From Geoalkalibacter sp. (GTDB lineage Bacteria; Desulfobacterota; Desulfuromonadia; Desulfuromonadales; Geoalkalibacteraceae), in contig NZ_JAUWAV010000036.1 in the NCBI RefSeq assembly GCF_030605225.1, positions 1 to 45,272 on the forward strand: 45,272 bases of DNA, read 5' to 3'. Positions 23,297-31,226 of this stretch are shown here, piece after piece; position 1 is the first letter of the stretch; each line of letters begins with the position of its first letter. Position numbers and translations under genes: made by a program. The notes under the pieces were generated by a model. The model did not search any database. It was not told where the DNA came from and worked only from the letters and a program-made list of their open reading frames with translations.

Positions 23297-25969
23297 TTAT
23301 CCCATCCCGATCAAAAATTCCGCTGCCTCTTCATTCACCCGCATCTGCACTTTCTCCAGCACATTCCACAAAATCATTTCCAACGCCGGCTCAAGCCCCG
23401 TGCTCTCGACCTTGATCACACCGTCTCCGTTGCGCAACGCTTCCGTTCGCGCCCGCATGTTTTCCACTTGAGCCGTGATCAATTCCTTTTGCAGGCGCAA
23501 CTGCTCATCCAGGCGCCTGTTCTGTTGCTCGGTCTGTTCCTGGATGAACGAGGTCTTGGCCATGCGGTTGATGTCCGACGAGGACACCCCGGCGAATAGC
23601 CCCACCATGTCCACCAGACCGGTGTTCAATCCGGCAATGGCCCCATCCACCGAGGCAAAAGCCGCGCTGATGCGCTGCGTGTCGGCCTCGATCTGCGCGA
23701 TGTTCAGATCCACCGAAAGTTCCATCGCGCGAATCCGCTCATCCGAGGCAAGCTTGAGCATGGTTTCGCGCAGCCGCTCCGATTCCTTCTCAGCCGCCTC
23801 GAATGCTTGCGCGGCGCCGCCGGTATTGACTTCAAGCTCCGCCATGCGCCGCGCCAACTCCGGCGTGGTTCCGCGCAACTCATGATAGGCCGCAGCCGTT
23901 TCCGTCGCCGATTTCCCTTGCTCTTGCAGCTCATCGGTGACAGCCGTGACCGCGCCGATCAGGTTGCCGTGCTCGTCCGTGATCTGCCGAAGCACCGCAT
24001 TCCAGTCGTACCCCGTGCGGGCCGCGTTCGCCATGCCGTCCGCCAGACCCTGCTGCGCCGTCGCCGCCGTTTCCCACAGGCCCGTCGCCTCGTTGTAGAT
24101 CAGGGTGCCGTCCTTGGTCAGGCGGTTGAAGTCCGCCGTGCTGCTGATCGCCAGCCCCGTCCTGGCCGCCAGTTCCTCGTAACCCGCCGCCAGATCGCGC
24201 TGATTTCTCAGCGTGTCCTCCGTCAGGGATTTCTCGGTCTGCTTGCGGTCCAGATAATCGCCTACCGCGTTGGCAGCCTGCTGATAGCCGTAGGCCCCCG
24301 CCGCCAAGGCGACCACCATCCCGGCCGGACCGGACAACAGACCGACCAACCCCGTCAACGCGCCTTTCAGAATCGGGATTGCGCCTCCAACACCCCCCAG
24401 GGCGATCACCGCCGTCAAAAGAGTGTTGAATACCGGAAGAACCGTGTTCACCGCCAGCGCTACCCCGCCGATCTTCCCGGCCGTCTCAAGAATTTCCGGG
24501 TTGAGCTTGACGATCCACCCAGCCAGATCCGCGATTTTTTCGACAAACGGCCCAATGCTCTGAATGGCCCCGGCCGTAAATCCCGCCAAGGTTTGAAAGC
24601 CCAGTCCCAACTGTCCGATGATTTTCGCCAGGCCCTCGGCGCTGGTCAGCGATGCGCCGTCGAACAAGCCGGAGACCGCTTTTTGCACCAGGTCGATGCC
24701 GTTGAAAAACCCGCTGTAGTCCGCGCTCGCGAGGGCCTTCGGCAAGTTTTTCGCCACCTCGAGCAGCGTCGATTCGATGGCCCGCGCCAACCCTTCAATC
24801 TGCGCCACAAACCCGGCCAATTCTCCGCCTCGCAAAGATCCGGAGATCGCATTCATGATCGCCGCGAGGGCTTGCTGAATGCCGCCGAACTCATCCAGCA
24901 GCGGATCGCCGATGGCGATCAGCATGTTCTTGAACGCATTGACCACCGTCTGGCTTCCCAAGCCCAGAGAGCCGGCCATCTTCTCGAACGCCTCCGCCGT
25001 GGCGCCGCTATTGTCGCGCATCACCGTCAGGGTTTCGTTGAACTTCTCCGCGCCCAACCCCGTCAGGGTCAACACGACGTTCAAGCCCTCGACGCTGCCG
25101 AACAGCTTGGCCATGGTGTCCACGTTGCCGCCGGCGGCCCGCCCCACATCGCCCAGCACGCCCTCGAAGCCCTTGGACTGCAACGCCGCCGCGTTGAACT
25201 CGATCCCCAGCTCCCGCGCCGTCTCCTCGGCGTCTTTTGAGGGCTTGATGATGTTCGAGAGCGCCGCGCGAATCCCCGTGATCGACTGGCTGGTCGGCAA
25301 GCCCGCCGCCGTCAAGGCCGCGATGGCCGACAGCAAGACCTCGAAATCCACCCCGGCGGTCGCGGCCAGTCCCGTCACCTGCGCCAGGCTCGACGCAAGT
25401 TCCGGCAGGGTGGTCTGCCCCTGCTTTACCGTCGTGAACAGCGCGTCGGAATAACGCTGCGCCGCTCCGGCCTCCTCGCCGTAGGCGTTCAGGGACGACA
25501 CCAGCAGCACCAGGGTCTCCTGCAGGTTGGCCTTGCTGGCCACGGCCAACTGCTCGGCCTGCTTGACCACCGCCAGGCTGTCCTTGTAGTCGGTGCCCGC
25601 CGAGATGGCGCCATAAATCGCGCCGGTGATTTGTTCCAGGGATTGAGTGCTTGAGGTCGAATAATCGAGGATGCCTTGCCGAAACGCGCCCAATCCTTCC
25701 AGGGGCACGTCGATCAGCGTGGCGATTTCGCGAAACGCGGCGTCGAAATCACCGGCGGTCTTCACCGCCAGCAGGGTGATGGCGGCACCGGCGGCCAGCG
25801 CCGCCGCTTCCATCTTCAGAATTTTTTCCGTGAGGTTTGCCGCGGGAGAGATCACATCCCCAAGCTTCCCCGAAAAATCTTCGGTCCCCTTGAGGATGTC
25901 ACGCATGACGCCCGTGGCCTGATCCGTCCCCTTGAACAAAATCTCCACGGTCTTTTTCAGATCAGCCAT
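23297..25969 (-). CDS. Tail tape measure protein (TP901-like)
   Basis: An 890-aa protein that sets tail length and is ejected with DNA. It begins MADLKKTVEILFKGTDQATGVMRDI, followed by the TP901 core (about residues 55-370): AGDFDAAFREIATLIDVP, LEQITGAIYGAISAGTDYKDSLAVVKQAEQLAVASKANLQETLVLLVSSLNAYG and TGLAATAGVDFEVLLSAIAALTAAGLPTSQSITGIRAALSNIIKP. Hydrophobic helices lie near residues 55-72 and 480-560, and the C-terminal third is charged and coiled-coil-like. A tail of about 130 nm could be expected if 0.15 nm per residue applies. Its ATG is three bases after the end of the frameshifted chaperone, the normal arrangement. Confidence 0.93.
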   Translation of the reverse strand: MADLKKTVEILFKGTDQATGVMRDILKGTEDFSGKLGDVISPAANLTEKILKMEAAALAAGAAITLLAVKTAGDFDAAFREIATLIDVPLEGLGAFRQGILDYSTSSTQSLEQITGAIYGAISAGTDYKDSLAVVKQAEQLAVASKANLQETLVLLVSSLNAYGEEAGAAQRYSDALFTTVKQGQTTLPELASSLAQVTGLAATAGVDFEVLLSAIAALTAAGLPTSQSITGIRAALSNIIKPSKDAEETARELGIEFNAAALQSKGFEGVLGDVGRAAGGNVDTMAKLFGSVEGLNVVLTLTGLGAEKFNETLTVMRDNSGATAEAFEKMAGSLGLGSQTVVNAFKNMLIAIGDPLLDEFGGIQQALAAIMNAISGSLRGGELAGFVAQIEGLARAIESTLLEVAKNLPKALASADYSGFFNGIDLVQKAVSGLFDGASLTSAEGLAKIIGQLGLGFQTLAGFTAGAIQSIGPFVEKIADLAGWIVKLNPEILETAGKIGGVALAVNTVLPVFNTLLTAVIALGGVGGAIPILKGALTGLVGLLSGPAGMVVALAAGAYGYQQAANAVGDYLDRKQTEKSLTEDTLRNQRDLAAGYEELAARTGLAISSTADFNRLTKDGTLIYNEATGLWETAATAQQGLADGMANAARTGYDWNAVLRQITDEHGNLIGAVTAVTDELQEQGKSATETAAAYHELRGTTPELARRMAELEVNTGGAAQAFEAAEKESERLRETMLKLASDERIRAMELSVDLNIAQIEADTQRISAAFASVDGAIAGLNTGLVDMVGLFAGVSSSDINRMAKTSFIQEQTEQQNRRLDEQLRLQKELITAQVENMRARTEALRNGDGVIKVESTGLEPALEMILWNVLEKVQMRVNEEAAEFLIGMG

Positions 25970-25972
25970 GGC

Positions 25973-26574
25973 TCAGCGGTCCTTGCGCTGCTTGTCGCGG
26001 TAGTAGAGCTCCCAGAGTTCGGTTTCCAGGTTGCCGAGCCGACCCAGGGGAAAAAGATCTGGGCGGGCCTCGAACAAAAACGCGCCCTTCAGGTCGCAGA
26101 GGGCGAGGGCCGCCCTGACGTCTGGGCACCTGAAGAGCGCCTGGGCTTTCCCGGCTGCGCTCCCATGCCCGTCAGTTCGATAATCTTGTTGGTCAGCCGC
26201 CAGAACACCACCGGATGCGCCTCGGCCAGTTTCACCGCCGCCGCATGATCGATGGCCGGCTCGACCGACCCGGAAACCAGCATGTCGAGCCGCTTGGCCA
26301 GATCGTCCGGAACGCTGCCCGAACCGATCCCCAGCAATTCGCGGATGGTGTCCGCCTTCTCGCTTTGGTCTTGAGCCACCAGGGCCTCGGCCAGCGCCGA
26401 AAGGTTGCGGTTGCGGCTGATCGCCTCGTGCGCCCGCGCGACCTCCTCGCCGCGCAGACCGCGCACCTGCCAGGCAGCATCCCCCTCGAAAAACTCGGCC
26501 AATTCCGGCACCGGCAAAGACTCGGCGCGCGGGGTGAAGGCGGCAGCGGAAAAACGGTTCAGATCAAATCCCAT
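25973..26574 (-). CDS. Tail assembly chaperone, long form made by -1 frameshift
   Basis: Predicted 200-aa fusion. Ribosomes read 143 codons of the short chaperone, slip back one base on GGGAAAG (26152-26146, read as G GGA AAG) and continue for 57 codons (AQALFRCPDVRAALALCDLK to ELYYRDKQRKDR) to a TGA at 25975-25973. The heptamer is the same slippery sequence used by lambda for gpG-T. Without slippage the stretch 25973-26088 would be unexplained between the chaperone and the tape measure. The long form is expected to bind the tape measure and recruit tail tube subunits. Frameshifting itself is inferred from sequence. Confidence 0.82.
26089..26574 (-). CDS. Tail assembly chaperone, short form
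   Basis: A 161-aa, largely helical and acidic protein (MGFDLNRFSAAAFTPRAESLPVPELAEFFEGD, then KADTIRELLGIGSGSVPDDLAKRLDMLV). It stands directly between the tail tube gene and the tape measure, the invariant place of the gpG-like chaperone. The last 18 residues (PRRSSGAQTSGRPSPSAT) follow the slippery site and are present only in the unshifted product; the better-conserved C-terminus is in the -1 frame. No enzyme motif. Confidence 0.82.
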   Translation of the reverse strand: MGFDLNRFSAAAFTPRAESLPVPELAEFFEGDAAWQVRGLRGEEVARAHEAISRNRNLSALAEALVAQDQSEKADTIRELLGIGSGSVPDDLAKRLDMLVSGSVEPAIDHAAAVKLAEAHPVVFWRLTNKIIELTGMGAQPGKPRRSSGAQTSGRPSPSAT

Positions 26575-26633
26575 GAGGTGTCCTGTTCCGGGTAAAACGG
26601 CCGGGGCCTGTCAAGCGCCCCGGCCGCGAATCA

Positions 26634-27632
26634 TCAGGCGTCGAAATCGACCGTGGCCTGCTCGGCGCTGATCGTGCACGCCACCTGCACATGGTCGTTG
26701 ACCGGGAAGGTGCGCGCCAGGCCCAACACCCCGTTGGTCAGGGAATAGGGCGGGCGGTTCTTGTCCTGCTTCCACCGGAACCAGAGCTTTTCATTCTTGA
26801 GCTTCACCAGCGGATCAGTGATGCCGTCCGCGCCGCGAAACACAAAGCTCGCCTGCCCCAGGCTCTTGCTCACGCTGTTGATCGTCCCGTCGTAGACCGC
26901 CGTCGAGCTGGTGCTGTGCGATTCCTCCGCCGGAACAAAATCGCTGGCCCGCACCACTTCGGCGAAGATCGGCGAATAGCCCTGGATGTACACCTTCTTG
27001 GTCACGTTGCCGGTGTGAATGCCGGGCAACTCTTGGGCGAACGTCACTTCGCCGGTGGCGGGGTTCTCGCTCCACACCGGGTAATCGAAGCGCTCCTGGT
27101 GCGCTCCGGGAACCTGGAAGATGTCCTGCGCCGTCACCGGGGCCGCCGTGGTCCCGGCCAAGCGCACCTGGCCGATCTCAATCGACCCGACGGGAATCAG
27201 CGGCGGGCCGCCGGCCGCGCCGCGCACCTCGCTGAACGCCGTGCCCTGCGCGCCGGCCACCACCGTGACCGCCCCGGCATTGCTCACGGTGATCGAGCTG
27301 ATCAGGTGCGTGTTCGACACCGTGGCCCGGGTCACGGCGACACCACCCGCCGCGGCGACCACCACCAGACCCTCGGCATCCGCTCCGGCATTTCCGGCCA
27401 TGTAGGCCGTGAGCGCCGCCACGTCCACCTGGTTGTTTTGGCCGGTGGTCGGCGAAATGCGCCCGCCCGTCACCAGCCCGTAGGGGCGCACCTTGGGCTC
27501 GAAGCCGCTGCGCGTCGACATGGGCGCGAAGCTCGCCTCGAAGGTCTGCTTGTCGCCCGTGGTCATTTCCTCGAAAGGGTGAAATTGCTGGCCCGACTCG
27601 TAAAACAGCGCGCCCTTATCCGTGATCCCCAT
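26634..27632 (-). CDS. Major tail tube protein
   Basis: A 332-aa protein upstream of the tail chaperones in transcription order, where siphoviruses encode the tube subunit. The N-terminal part (MGITDKGALFYESGQQFHPFEEMTTGDKQTFEASFAPMSTRSGF) and the C-terminal part (YDGTINSVSKSLGQASFVFRGADG, NDHVQVACTISAEQATVDFDA) look like a tube beta-sandwich. Residues about 60-160 are an inserted Ala/Gly/Val-rich segment (AGNAGADAEGLVVVAAAGGVAVTRATVSNT), possibly a surface Ig-like decoration. A tail sheath gene is absent nearby, which supports a non-contractile tail. Confidence 0.75.
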   Translation of the reverse strand: MGITDKGALFYESGQQFHPFEEMTTGDKQTFEASFAPMSTRSGFEPKVRPYGLVTGGRISPTTGQNNQVDVAALTAYMAGNAGADAEGLVVVAAAGGVAVTRATVSNTHLISSITVSNAGAVTVVAGAQGTAFSEVRGAAGGPPLIPVGSIEIGQVRLAGTTAAPVTAQDIFQVPGAHQERFDYPVWSENPATGEVTFAQELPGIHTGNVTKKVYIQGYSPIFAEVVRASDFVPAEESHSTSSTAVYDGTINSVSKSLGQASFVFRGADGITDPLVKLKNEKLWFRWKQDKNRPPYSLTNGVLGLARTFPVNDHVQVACTISAEQATVDFDA

Positions 27633-27647
27633 GGCTTCCTGCTCCTT

Positions 27648-28079
27648 TCAGCCGCTTGTTTTGATGCTCAGATCGATGATGGTGAAAAAACTGGGCGCCA
27701 AGGCGCCCTCGTCGTTGCGCGATTGATCGATGGTGACACCCAAGCAGGGCTCGCCCAGGTCAAGCCCCATGACCGTCTCCGCCACCGCTTCCTCGAAGGC
27801 GATGAGTTCCAGGGCGCCGCGATCCGCGTCCGGCTGATAAAACCCTGCATAGAGACGCACGGTGTGTTCCGGCTCGCGAAACCCGTAGGTCGGGTCAGGC
27901 GTCACCGCCGGCCGCGTGATCAGGATCAACGGCAGATCGGTCAGTTTGATTTCCCGCCGCTGCCGATAGGTCTGGCGCACGGCCAGGGGCTTGTTCCAGC
28001 GGCTCCGGCAAAACGCCTGCAACACGCCGGAACCTTCCAGCCCCAGGCGCAGCGCGTCAAGGATCGGCTGCACGCTCAT
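27648..28079 (-). CDS. Phage tail terminator/completion-like protein
   Basis: A 143-aa protein just before the tail tube gene, the position of the gpU/tail-terminator in many siphoviruses. It shows an N-terminal helix (MSVQPILDALRLGLEGSGVLQ) followed by alternating strands and helices (RREIKLTDLPLILITRPAV, TVRLYAGFYQPDADRGALELIAFEEAVAETV, FFTIIDLSIKTSG). The ATG at 28079 overlaps the stop of the upstream gene as ATGA, so I use it in preference to the in-frame ATG at 28133. Function is by position. Confidence 0.62.
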   Translation of the reverse strand: MSVQPILDALRLGLEGSGVLQAFCRSRWNKPLAVRQTYRQRREIKLTDLPLILITRPAVTPDPTYGFREPEHTVRLYAGFYQPDADRGALELIAFEEAVAETVMGLDLGEPCLGVTIDQSRNDEGALAPSFFTIIDLSIKTSG

Positions 28080-28405
28080 GGCATTCTCCCGAACGCGGCA
28101 TAGAGGGCGGCCAGGGTGCTGATCAGGCTGCAAATCACCGGGATCGCGACAATGACTTTCAGACCGCCGTCAACCCGATCCTGCCAACTGCACAGCTCGC
28201 GCAATTCGTCGCCGTGTTCGCGAGAGCGTTTGAACAACACATCCTGCCCCTTCTCCAGGTGCTCAATGCGCATGCGGTGTTCGCGATCCTCCAGAAGCGT
28301 TTCGCGCAACTCACTCATGACCTTGCGCAACTCCGTCACCATGTCGGTCATCGCCAACCGGATCTGTTCAAAATCCTTATCTCTCTGGCAAGGCTCCACG
28401 TTCAC
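28076..28405 (-). CDS. Small coiled-coil membrane protein
   Basis: A 109-aa protein: residues about 10-70 are highly charged and helical (QIRLAMTDMVTELRKVMSELRETLLEDREHRMRIEHLEKGQDVLFKRS), followed by a C-terminal membrane helix (LKVIVAIPVICSLISTLAALYAAF, residues about 82-105). The layout resembles XhlA-type phage proteins that accompany holins, or a coiled-coil connector protein, but it is in the head-tail connector block and not in the lysis cassette. It overlaps both neighbours by four bases (ATGA at the 3' end). Confidence 0.6.
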   Translation of the reverse strand: MNVEPCQRDKDFEQIRLAMTDMVTELRKVMSELRETLLEDREHRMRIEHLEKGQDVLFKRSREHGDELRELCSWQDRVDGGLKVIVAIPVICSLISTLAALYAAFGRMP

Positions 28406-28860
28406 CCCTTCAGCGACCTGTCAAGTTCATCCTCAAGGACGGCGACAATCCCTTCCGCCCGGTCGAAACTCTCCACCCCGTCCACCAGAAACGCCCGTGG
28501 ACCAAATTTGCGCGAAGACCCGGTGCCGTCATGGATCGCGCCGGAATACGCGGCCGAGTCGAACAGCACGGCTTCCAAATCCCCGGTGCGCCAAACCTCC
28601 CCGCCCGCCGCGCGGGTCTCGCCTGGGCCGATAAAATCCAGGCTGCGCCTCAAATGCCCGGTGCGCACCGGGACCGGATAACCGCCCGCAGCCACCCCGG
28701 AAGCCTGCGCCCCGGCACCGGAAAGCCAGTCAAACGCATGGCGATGTGCGCCTTCGGCAATCCGCCGCAATCCTTTGCGCAGAGCCGCGGGCGCTTGGCT
28801 CGCCATGTCTCCGAGATCGTCGATCAGCACCCGGTCGCCGCGCACCTGGATGCTGATCAT
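28402..28860 (-). CDS. HK97 gp10-like/virion morphogenesis protein
   Basis: A 152-aa neck protein. It shows the family pattern: an N-terminal helix with basic residues (MASQAPAALRKGLRRIAEGAHRHAFDWL), the VRTGHLRRSL motif, then YSGAIHDGTG and a C-terminal PRAFLVDGVESF. These are typical of HK97 gp10-family head-tail or tail-completion proteins. The ATG at 28860 overlaps the preceding stop by ATGA; an upstream extension of the frame is not plausible. It is translationally coupled on both sides. Confidence 0.78.
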   Translation of the reverse strand: MISIQVRGDRVLIDDLGDMASQAPAALRKGLRRIAEGAHRHAFDWLSGAGAQASGVAAGGYPVPVRTGHLRRSLDFIGPGETRAAGGEVWRTGDLEAVLFDSAAYSGAIHDGTGSSRKFGPRAFLVDGVESFDRAEGIVAVLEDELDRSLKG

Positions 28861-29282
28861 GGGCTCCTCCAGGCCGCTCGATCCGGGGCACTGACGCACA
28901 CTCCCCCGGCATAGCCAGGCGTCGCAACGGCAGTGCCGGCGACGCGCTCCAACCAGTAATCCGCCTCGGCCAGATAGTTCGCCCGCTGCGTTTGCAGATC
29001 CGCCACCGCGCCGTCTTCGCCGGTGGGCACCGCCAGCGCCATCTGTTGCACCAGGCGCCGCTGCGTCAGCTCCGCGCAGCACAACGCTTTTTCCGCCAGC
29101 CGGATGCGCCGGCTGGCCTCGCCTTGCGCCGTGACGTAAGCATCGCCCAGGCGCTCCTCAAGGTCTTGCGCCTGTTCGTCGATCAGCCCTTGCAGCCACA
29201 GAGGGAAATCCTCGGGCTCCATGCCGTACATGGGGGCATGAAACCCCATGGCGATCAAGTGTTGCACGCTTACCTTGCCCAC
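28857..29282 (-). CDS. Head-tail connector-type protein
   Basis: About 141 aa, placed directly after the major capsid gene as is usual for gp6-like connector proteins. The N-terminus is GKVSVQHLIAMGFHAPMYGMEPEDFPLWLQGLIDEQAQDLEERLGDAY, then helical segments rich in Ala and Gln (ASRRIRLAEKALCCAELTQRRLVQQM; TQRANYLAEADYWLERVAG). I choose GTG 29282, with GGGGGA four to nine bases upstream; a TTG at 29312 is possible. The C-terminus overlaps the next gene by four bases. No enzyme motif. Confidence 0.65.
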   Translation of the reverse strand: MGKVSVQHLIAMGFHAPMYGMEPEDFPLWLQGLIDEQAQDLEERLGDAYVTAQGEASRRIRLAEKALCCAELTQRRLVQQMALAVPTGEDGAVADLQTQRANYLAEADYWLERVAGTAVATPGYAGGVCVSAPDRAAWRSP

Positions 29283-29348
29283 GAATCCCCCAGAGAAGAA
29301 GTCCCGGTGCAACCCGCAAGGGCCGCACCGGGCGGATCAATCAGCGGA

Positions 29349-30332
29349 TCAGGTCAGAGCGCAGCGGCGGAACTGCTTGCTCTCGGCAAGCGCGCCGTTG
29401 TAGGCCCCGGTCCAAACGTGGTCGGCGCCAAGAACCAGCTCGTTGCGCTGCGCGGGCCGCGTGGTGAGATCCTGCCACTCGCCGCGGCGGCTTTTCAGCC
29501 CGGGCAGCGCCACATAATAATGGCTGGCGCTCACCTTGGTAGTCGGGATCACGCCGCGAATCGGCCAAACGATCTGGTTGTTGTTGGCGTTGGGGTTGAT
29601 GAACGAGGCCGCCAGCGCCTTGTAGATGCGCATCAGCAGGTTGGGATGGCAGACGATATACATTCCCGGGGCGCCGCTCACCGGGTAGCCGGCCGCCTCC
29701 AGGTCCGTGACGATCTTCGCGGCGGCGTTGTTGATGGTCGTCACGTCGTCGGTCTGAAACGCCTGGTTGATGCCGGAAGACAGAGACTCGATGAGCCCCC
29801 AGAACAGATTCGCCTTCTGGTCGTACCAGCGCCGCACGGTGTTGTCGGTGAGTTCGTCGATCTTGTAGAACTCATTGAAGCGCAGCCAGTCGTCCAGAAT
29901 TGCAAACCCGCCGGTGAAGCGCAGCAGCTGCACGGCAACCTTGGCGGCCGTGGGCAGCTTGCTCAGCTTGGCGGACTCGCCTTCGATCTGCTGGTAGAAC
30001 GTCACGCCGCCCGTGACATCCATGATCTCGAAGGTTTTTTGCGTGCTGGTGCGCATGTCCACCTCGGTGAACAGCGCCTCGTAGCCACGATCCGGCGAAT
30101 CCACCGTATCGTCGCCCACCAGCACGATGGGGGGTGCGCTGTGCACCAGGTTACCGTCGCTGCCGCGCATCTTGGTTCCCAGCACATCGGCCGGCGACAT
30201 TTTTTGCAGGGGGCTCTCCGCCACCATCTTCATCGCGTGAGCCACCGCCTCGCAGGCTTTCCCCGCCCGCTCTCCCTCGGGGATTTCCTGCATTTTCCCC
30301 CAGTCGATCACCTTCTTGCCGAACAGTTTCAT
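29349..30332 (-). CDS. Major capsid protein
   Basis: A 327-aa protein placed between the decoration protein and the connector genes, with no enzyme motif. Typical stretches are the DMRTSTQKTFEIMDVTGGVTFYQQIEGESAKLSKL region (extended loop to P-domain) and IVCHPNLLMRIYKALAASFINPNANNNQIVWPIRGVIPTTKV followed by YYVALPGLKSRRGEW, which resembles the HK97-fold A-domain. The sequence is distant from well-known capsids, so the call depends on order and size. The ATG at 30332 (MKLFGKKVIDW) has GGAGGATCAAA directly upstream; an earlier in-frame start would not have a ribosome site. Confidence 0.8.
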   Translation of the reverse strand: MKLFGKKVIDWGKMQEIPEGERAGKACEAVAHAMKMVAESPLQKMSPADVLGTKMRGSDGNLVHSAPPIVLVGDDTVDSPDRGYEALFTEVDMRTSTQKTFEIMDVTGGVTFYQQIEGESAKLSKLPTAAKVAVQLLRFTGGFAILDDWLRFNEFYKIDELTDNTVRRWYDQKANLFWGLIESLSSGINQAFQTDDVTTINNAAAKIVTDLEAAGYPVSGAPGMYIVCHPNLLMRIYKALAASFINPNANNNQIVWPIRGVIPTTKVSASHYYVALPGLKSRRGEWQDLTTRPAQRNELVLGADHVWTGAYNGALAESKQFRRCALT

Positions 30333-30417
30333 TTTGATCCTCCGTGAAAAAGTGAGGTTCGGGGTAAGGGCGGGGGCCCGGCATCGCCTCACCCCTCACG
30401 CCTCACTCCTCACATGG

Positions 30418-30759
30418 TTACTTGTTCTCGCCGAGTTCCACCAGCACCACGGTATCCGCCGCGGCTGCGGCCTCGGTGCAGATCCCCACCTTGGTGTTGG
30501 CGGAAGCCGTTTTGTTGACGTGCGTGTCCGCCACCCAATAGCAGACTTCGCCCGGCGCGATGGCCAGGGCGGACTGCTTCGGGAATTCCACCGGGCCGCG
30601 AAACACGAACGTGTTGACGGCTCCCGCCGCCGAATCGCCGACCGCCACCAGCACCTGGCCGTTGGCGACGATCACATCGCCGGCCGTCAGAGCCCCGGCG
30701 TGGGCGTATTTGAGGGTCCTGGACTGATGAACCCCGCCTCTCGGAATTGCTTTTGCCAT
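30418..30759 (-). CDS. Capsid decoration protein (DUF2190-like)
   Basis: A 113-aa small beta-rich protein: MAKAIPRGGVHQSRTLKYAHAGALTAGDVIVANGQVLVAVGDSAAG, VFRGPVEFPKQSALAIAPGEVCYWVAD and VGICTEAAAAADTVVLVEL. The A-x-x-x-G-D-V-I and G-x-x-V-x-V-A strands match the DUF2190 capsid cement family, which stabilises heads at the three-fold axes. It lies between the prohead protease/scaffold and the major capsid protein, the common order. Confidence 0.8.
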   Translation of the reverse strand: MAKAIPRGGVHQSRTLKYAHAGALTAGDVIVANGQVLVAVGDSAAGAVNTFVFRGPVEFPKQSALAIAPGEVCYWVADTHVNKTASANTKVGICTEAAAAADTVVLVELGENK

Positions 30760-30791
30760 GGGTTTCTATCCTCTCGAAATGGGGTTGCCGG

Positions 30792-31226
30792 TCAAACGAT
30801 CAGCGGATTGCCATCGGCGGAAGCTTTACCGTCGCCGCTCTTGTCGCGGCGCATGTCTCCCTTGAGCGTTCCCTGGTTGGGAAATTTTTCCGCAGCCCTG
30901 GCCGTCAACGCCTTGACCTCAGACTCCAGGTACTCGATGCCCATCTTGCGGCCGAAGCCCTTGACCTTCTCGGCCGCTTCCGGCGTCGCCTCGCACTCGC
31001 CGAGCAACGCCTTGAGCCTGGCGTATTCGGCCACCTGCTTGTCCTCGTAGGCCTTGCCCAGGGCGGCCAGGGCTTTTTGATCTTCGAGGCTGCCCTTCAG
31101 GGTGGAGATTTCCGTGTCCTTGGCGGCCACGTGCGCCTTGACCGCATCGAACACGGCGTCCTCGGTCGCGTCGTCGCTGAACGATTTGCCCAGCAACGCG
31201 CCCAGCAATCCCAGCAGCTTCTTCAT
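30792..31226 (-). CDS. Nested in-frame scaffold protein
   Basis: A second, in-frame start inside the protease gene: ATG at 31226 has AAAAAGGAG eight bases upstream, a near-perfect ribosome site that has no reason to exist in mid-gene otherwise. It would give a 144-aa, coiled-coil-rich protein identical to the protease C-terminus. This is the same arrangement as lambda C/Nu3, where free scaffold is needed in excess over the protease fusion. Confidence 0.72.
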   Translation of the reverse strand: MKKLLGLLGALLGKSFSDDATEDAVFDAVKAHVAAKDTEISTLKGSLEDQKALAALGKAYEDKQVAEYARLKALLGECEATPEAAEKVKGFGRKMGIEYLESEVKALTARAAEKFPNQGTLKGDMRRDKSGDGKASADGNPLIV

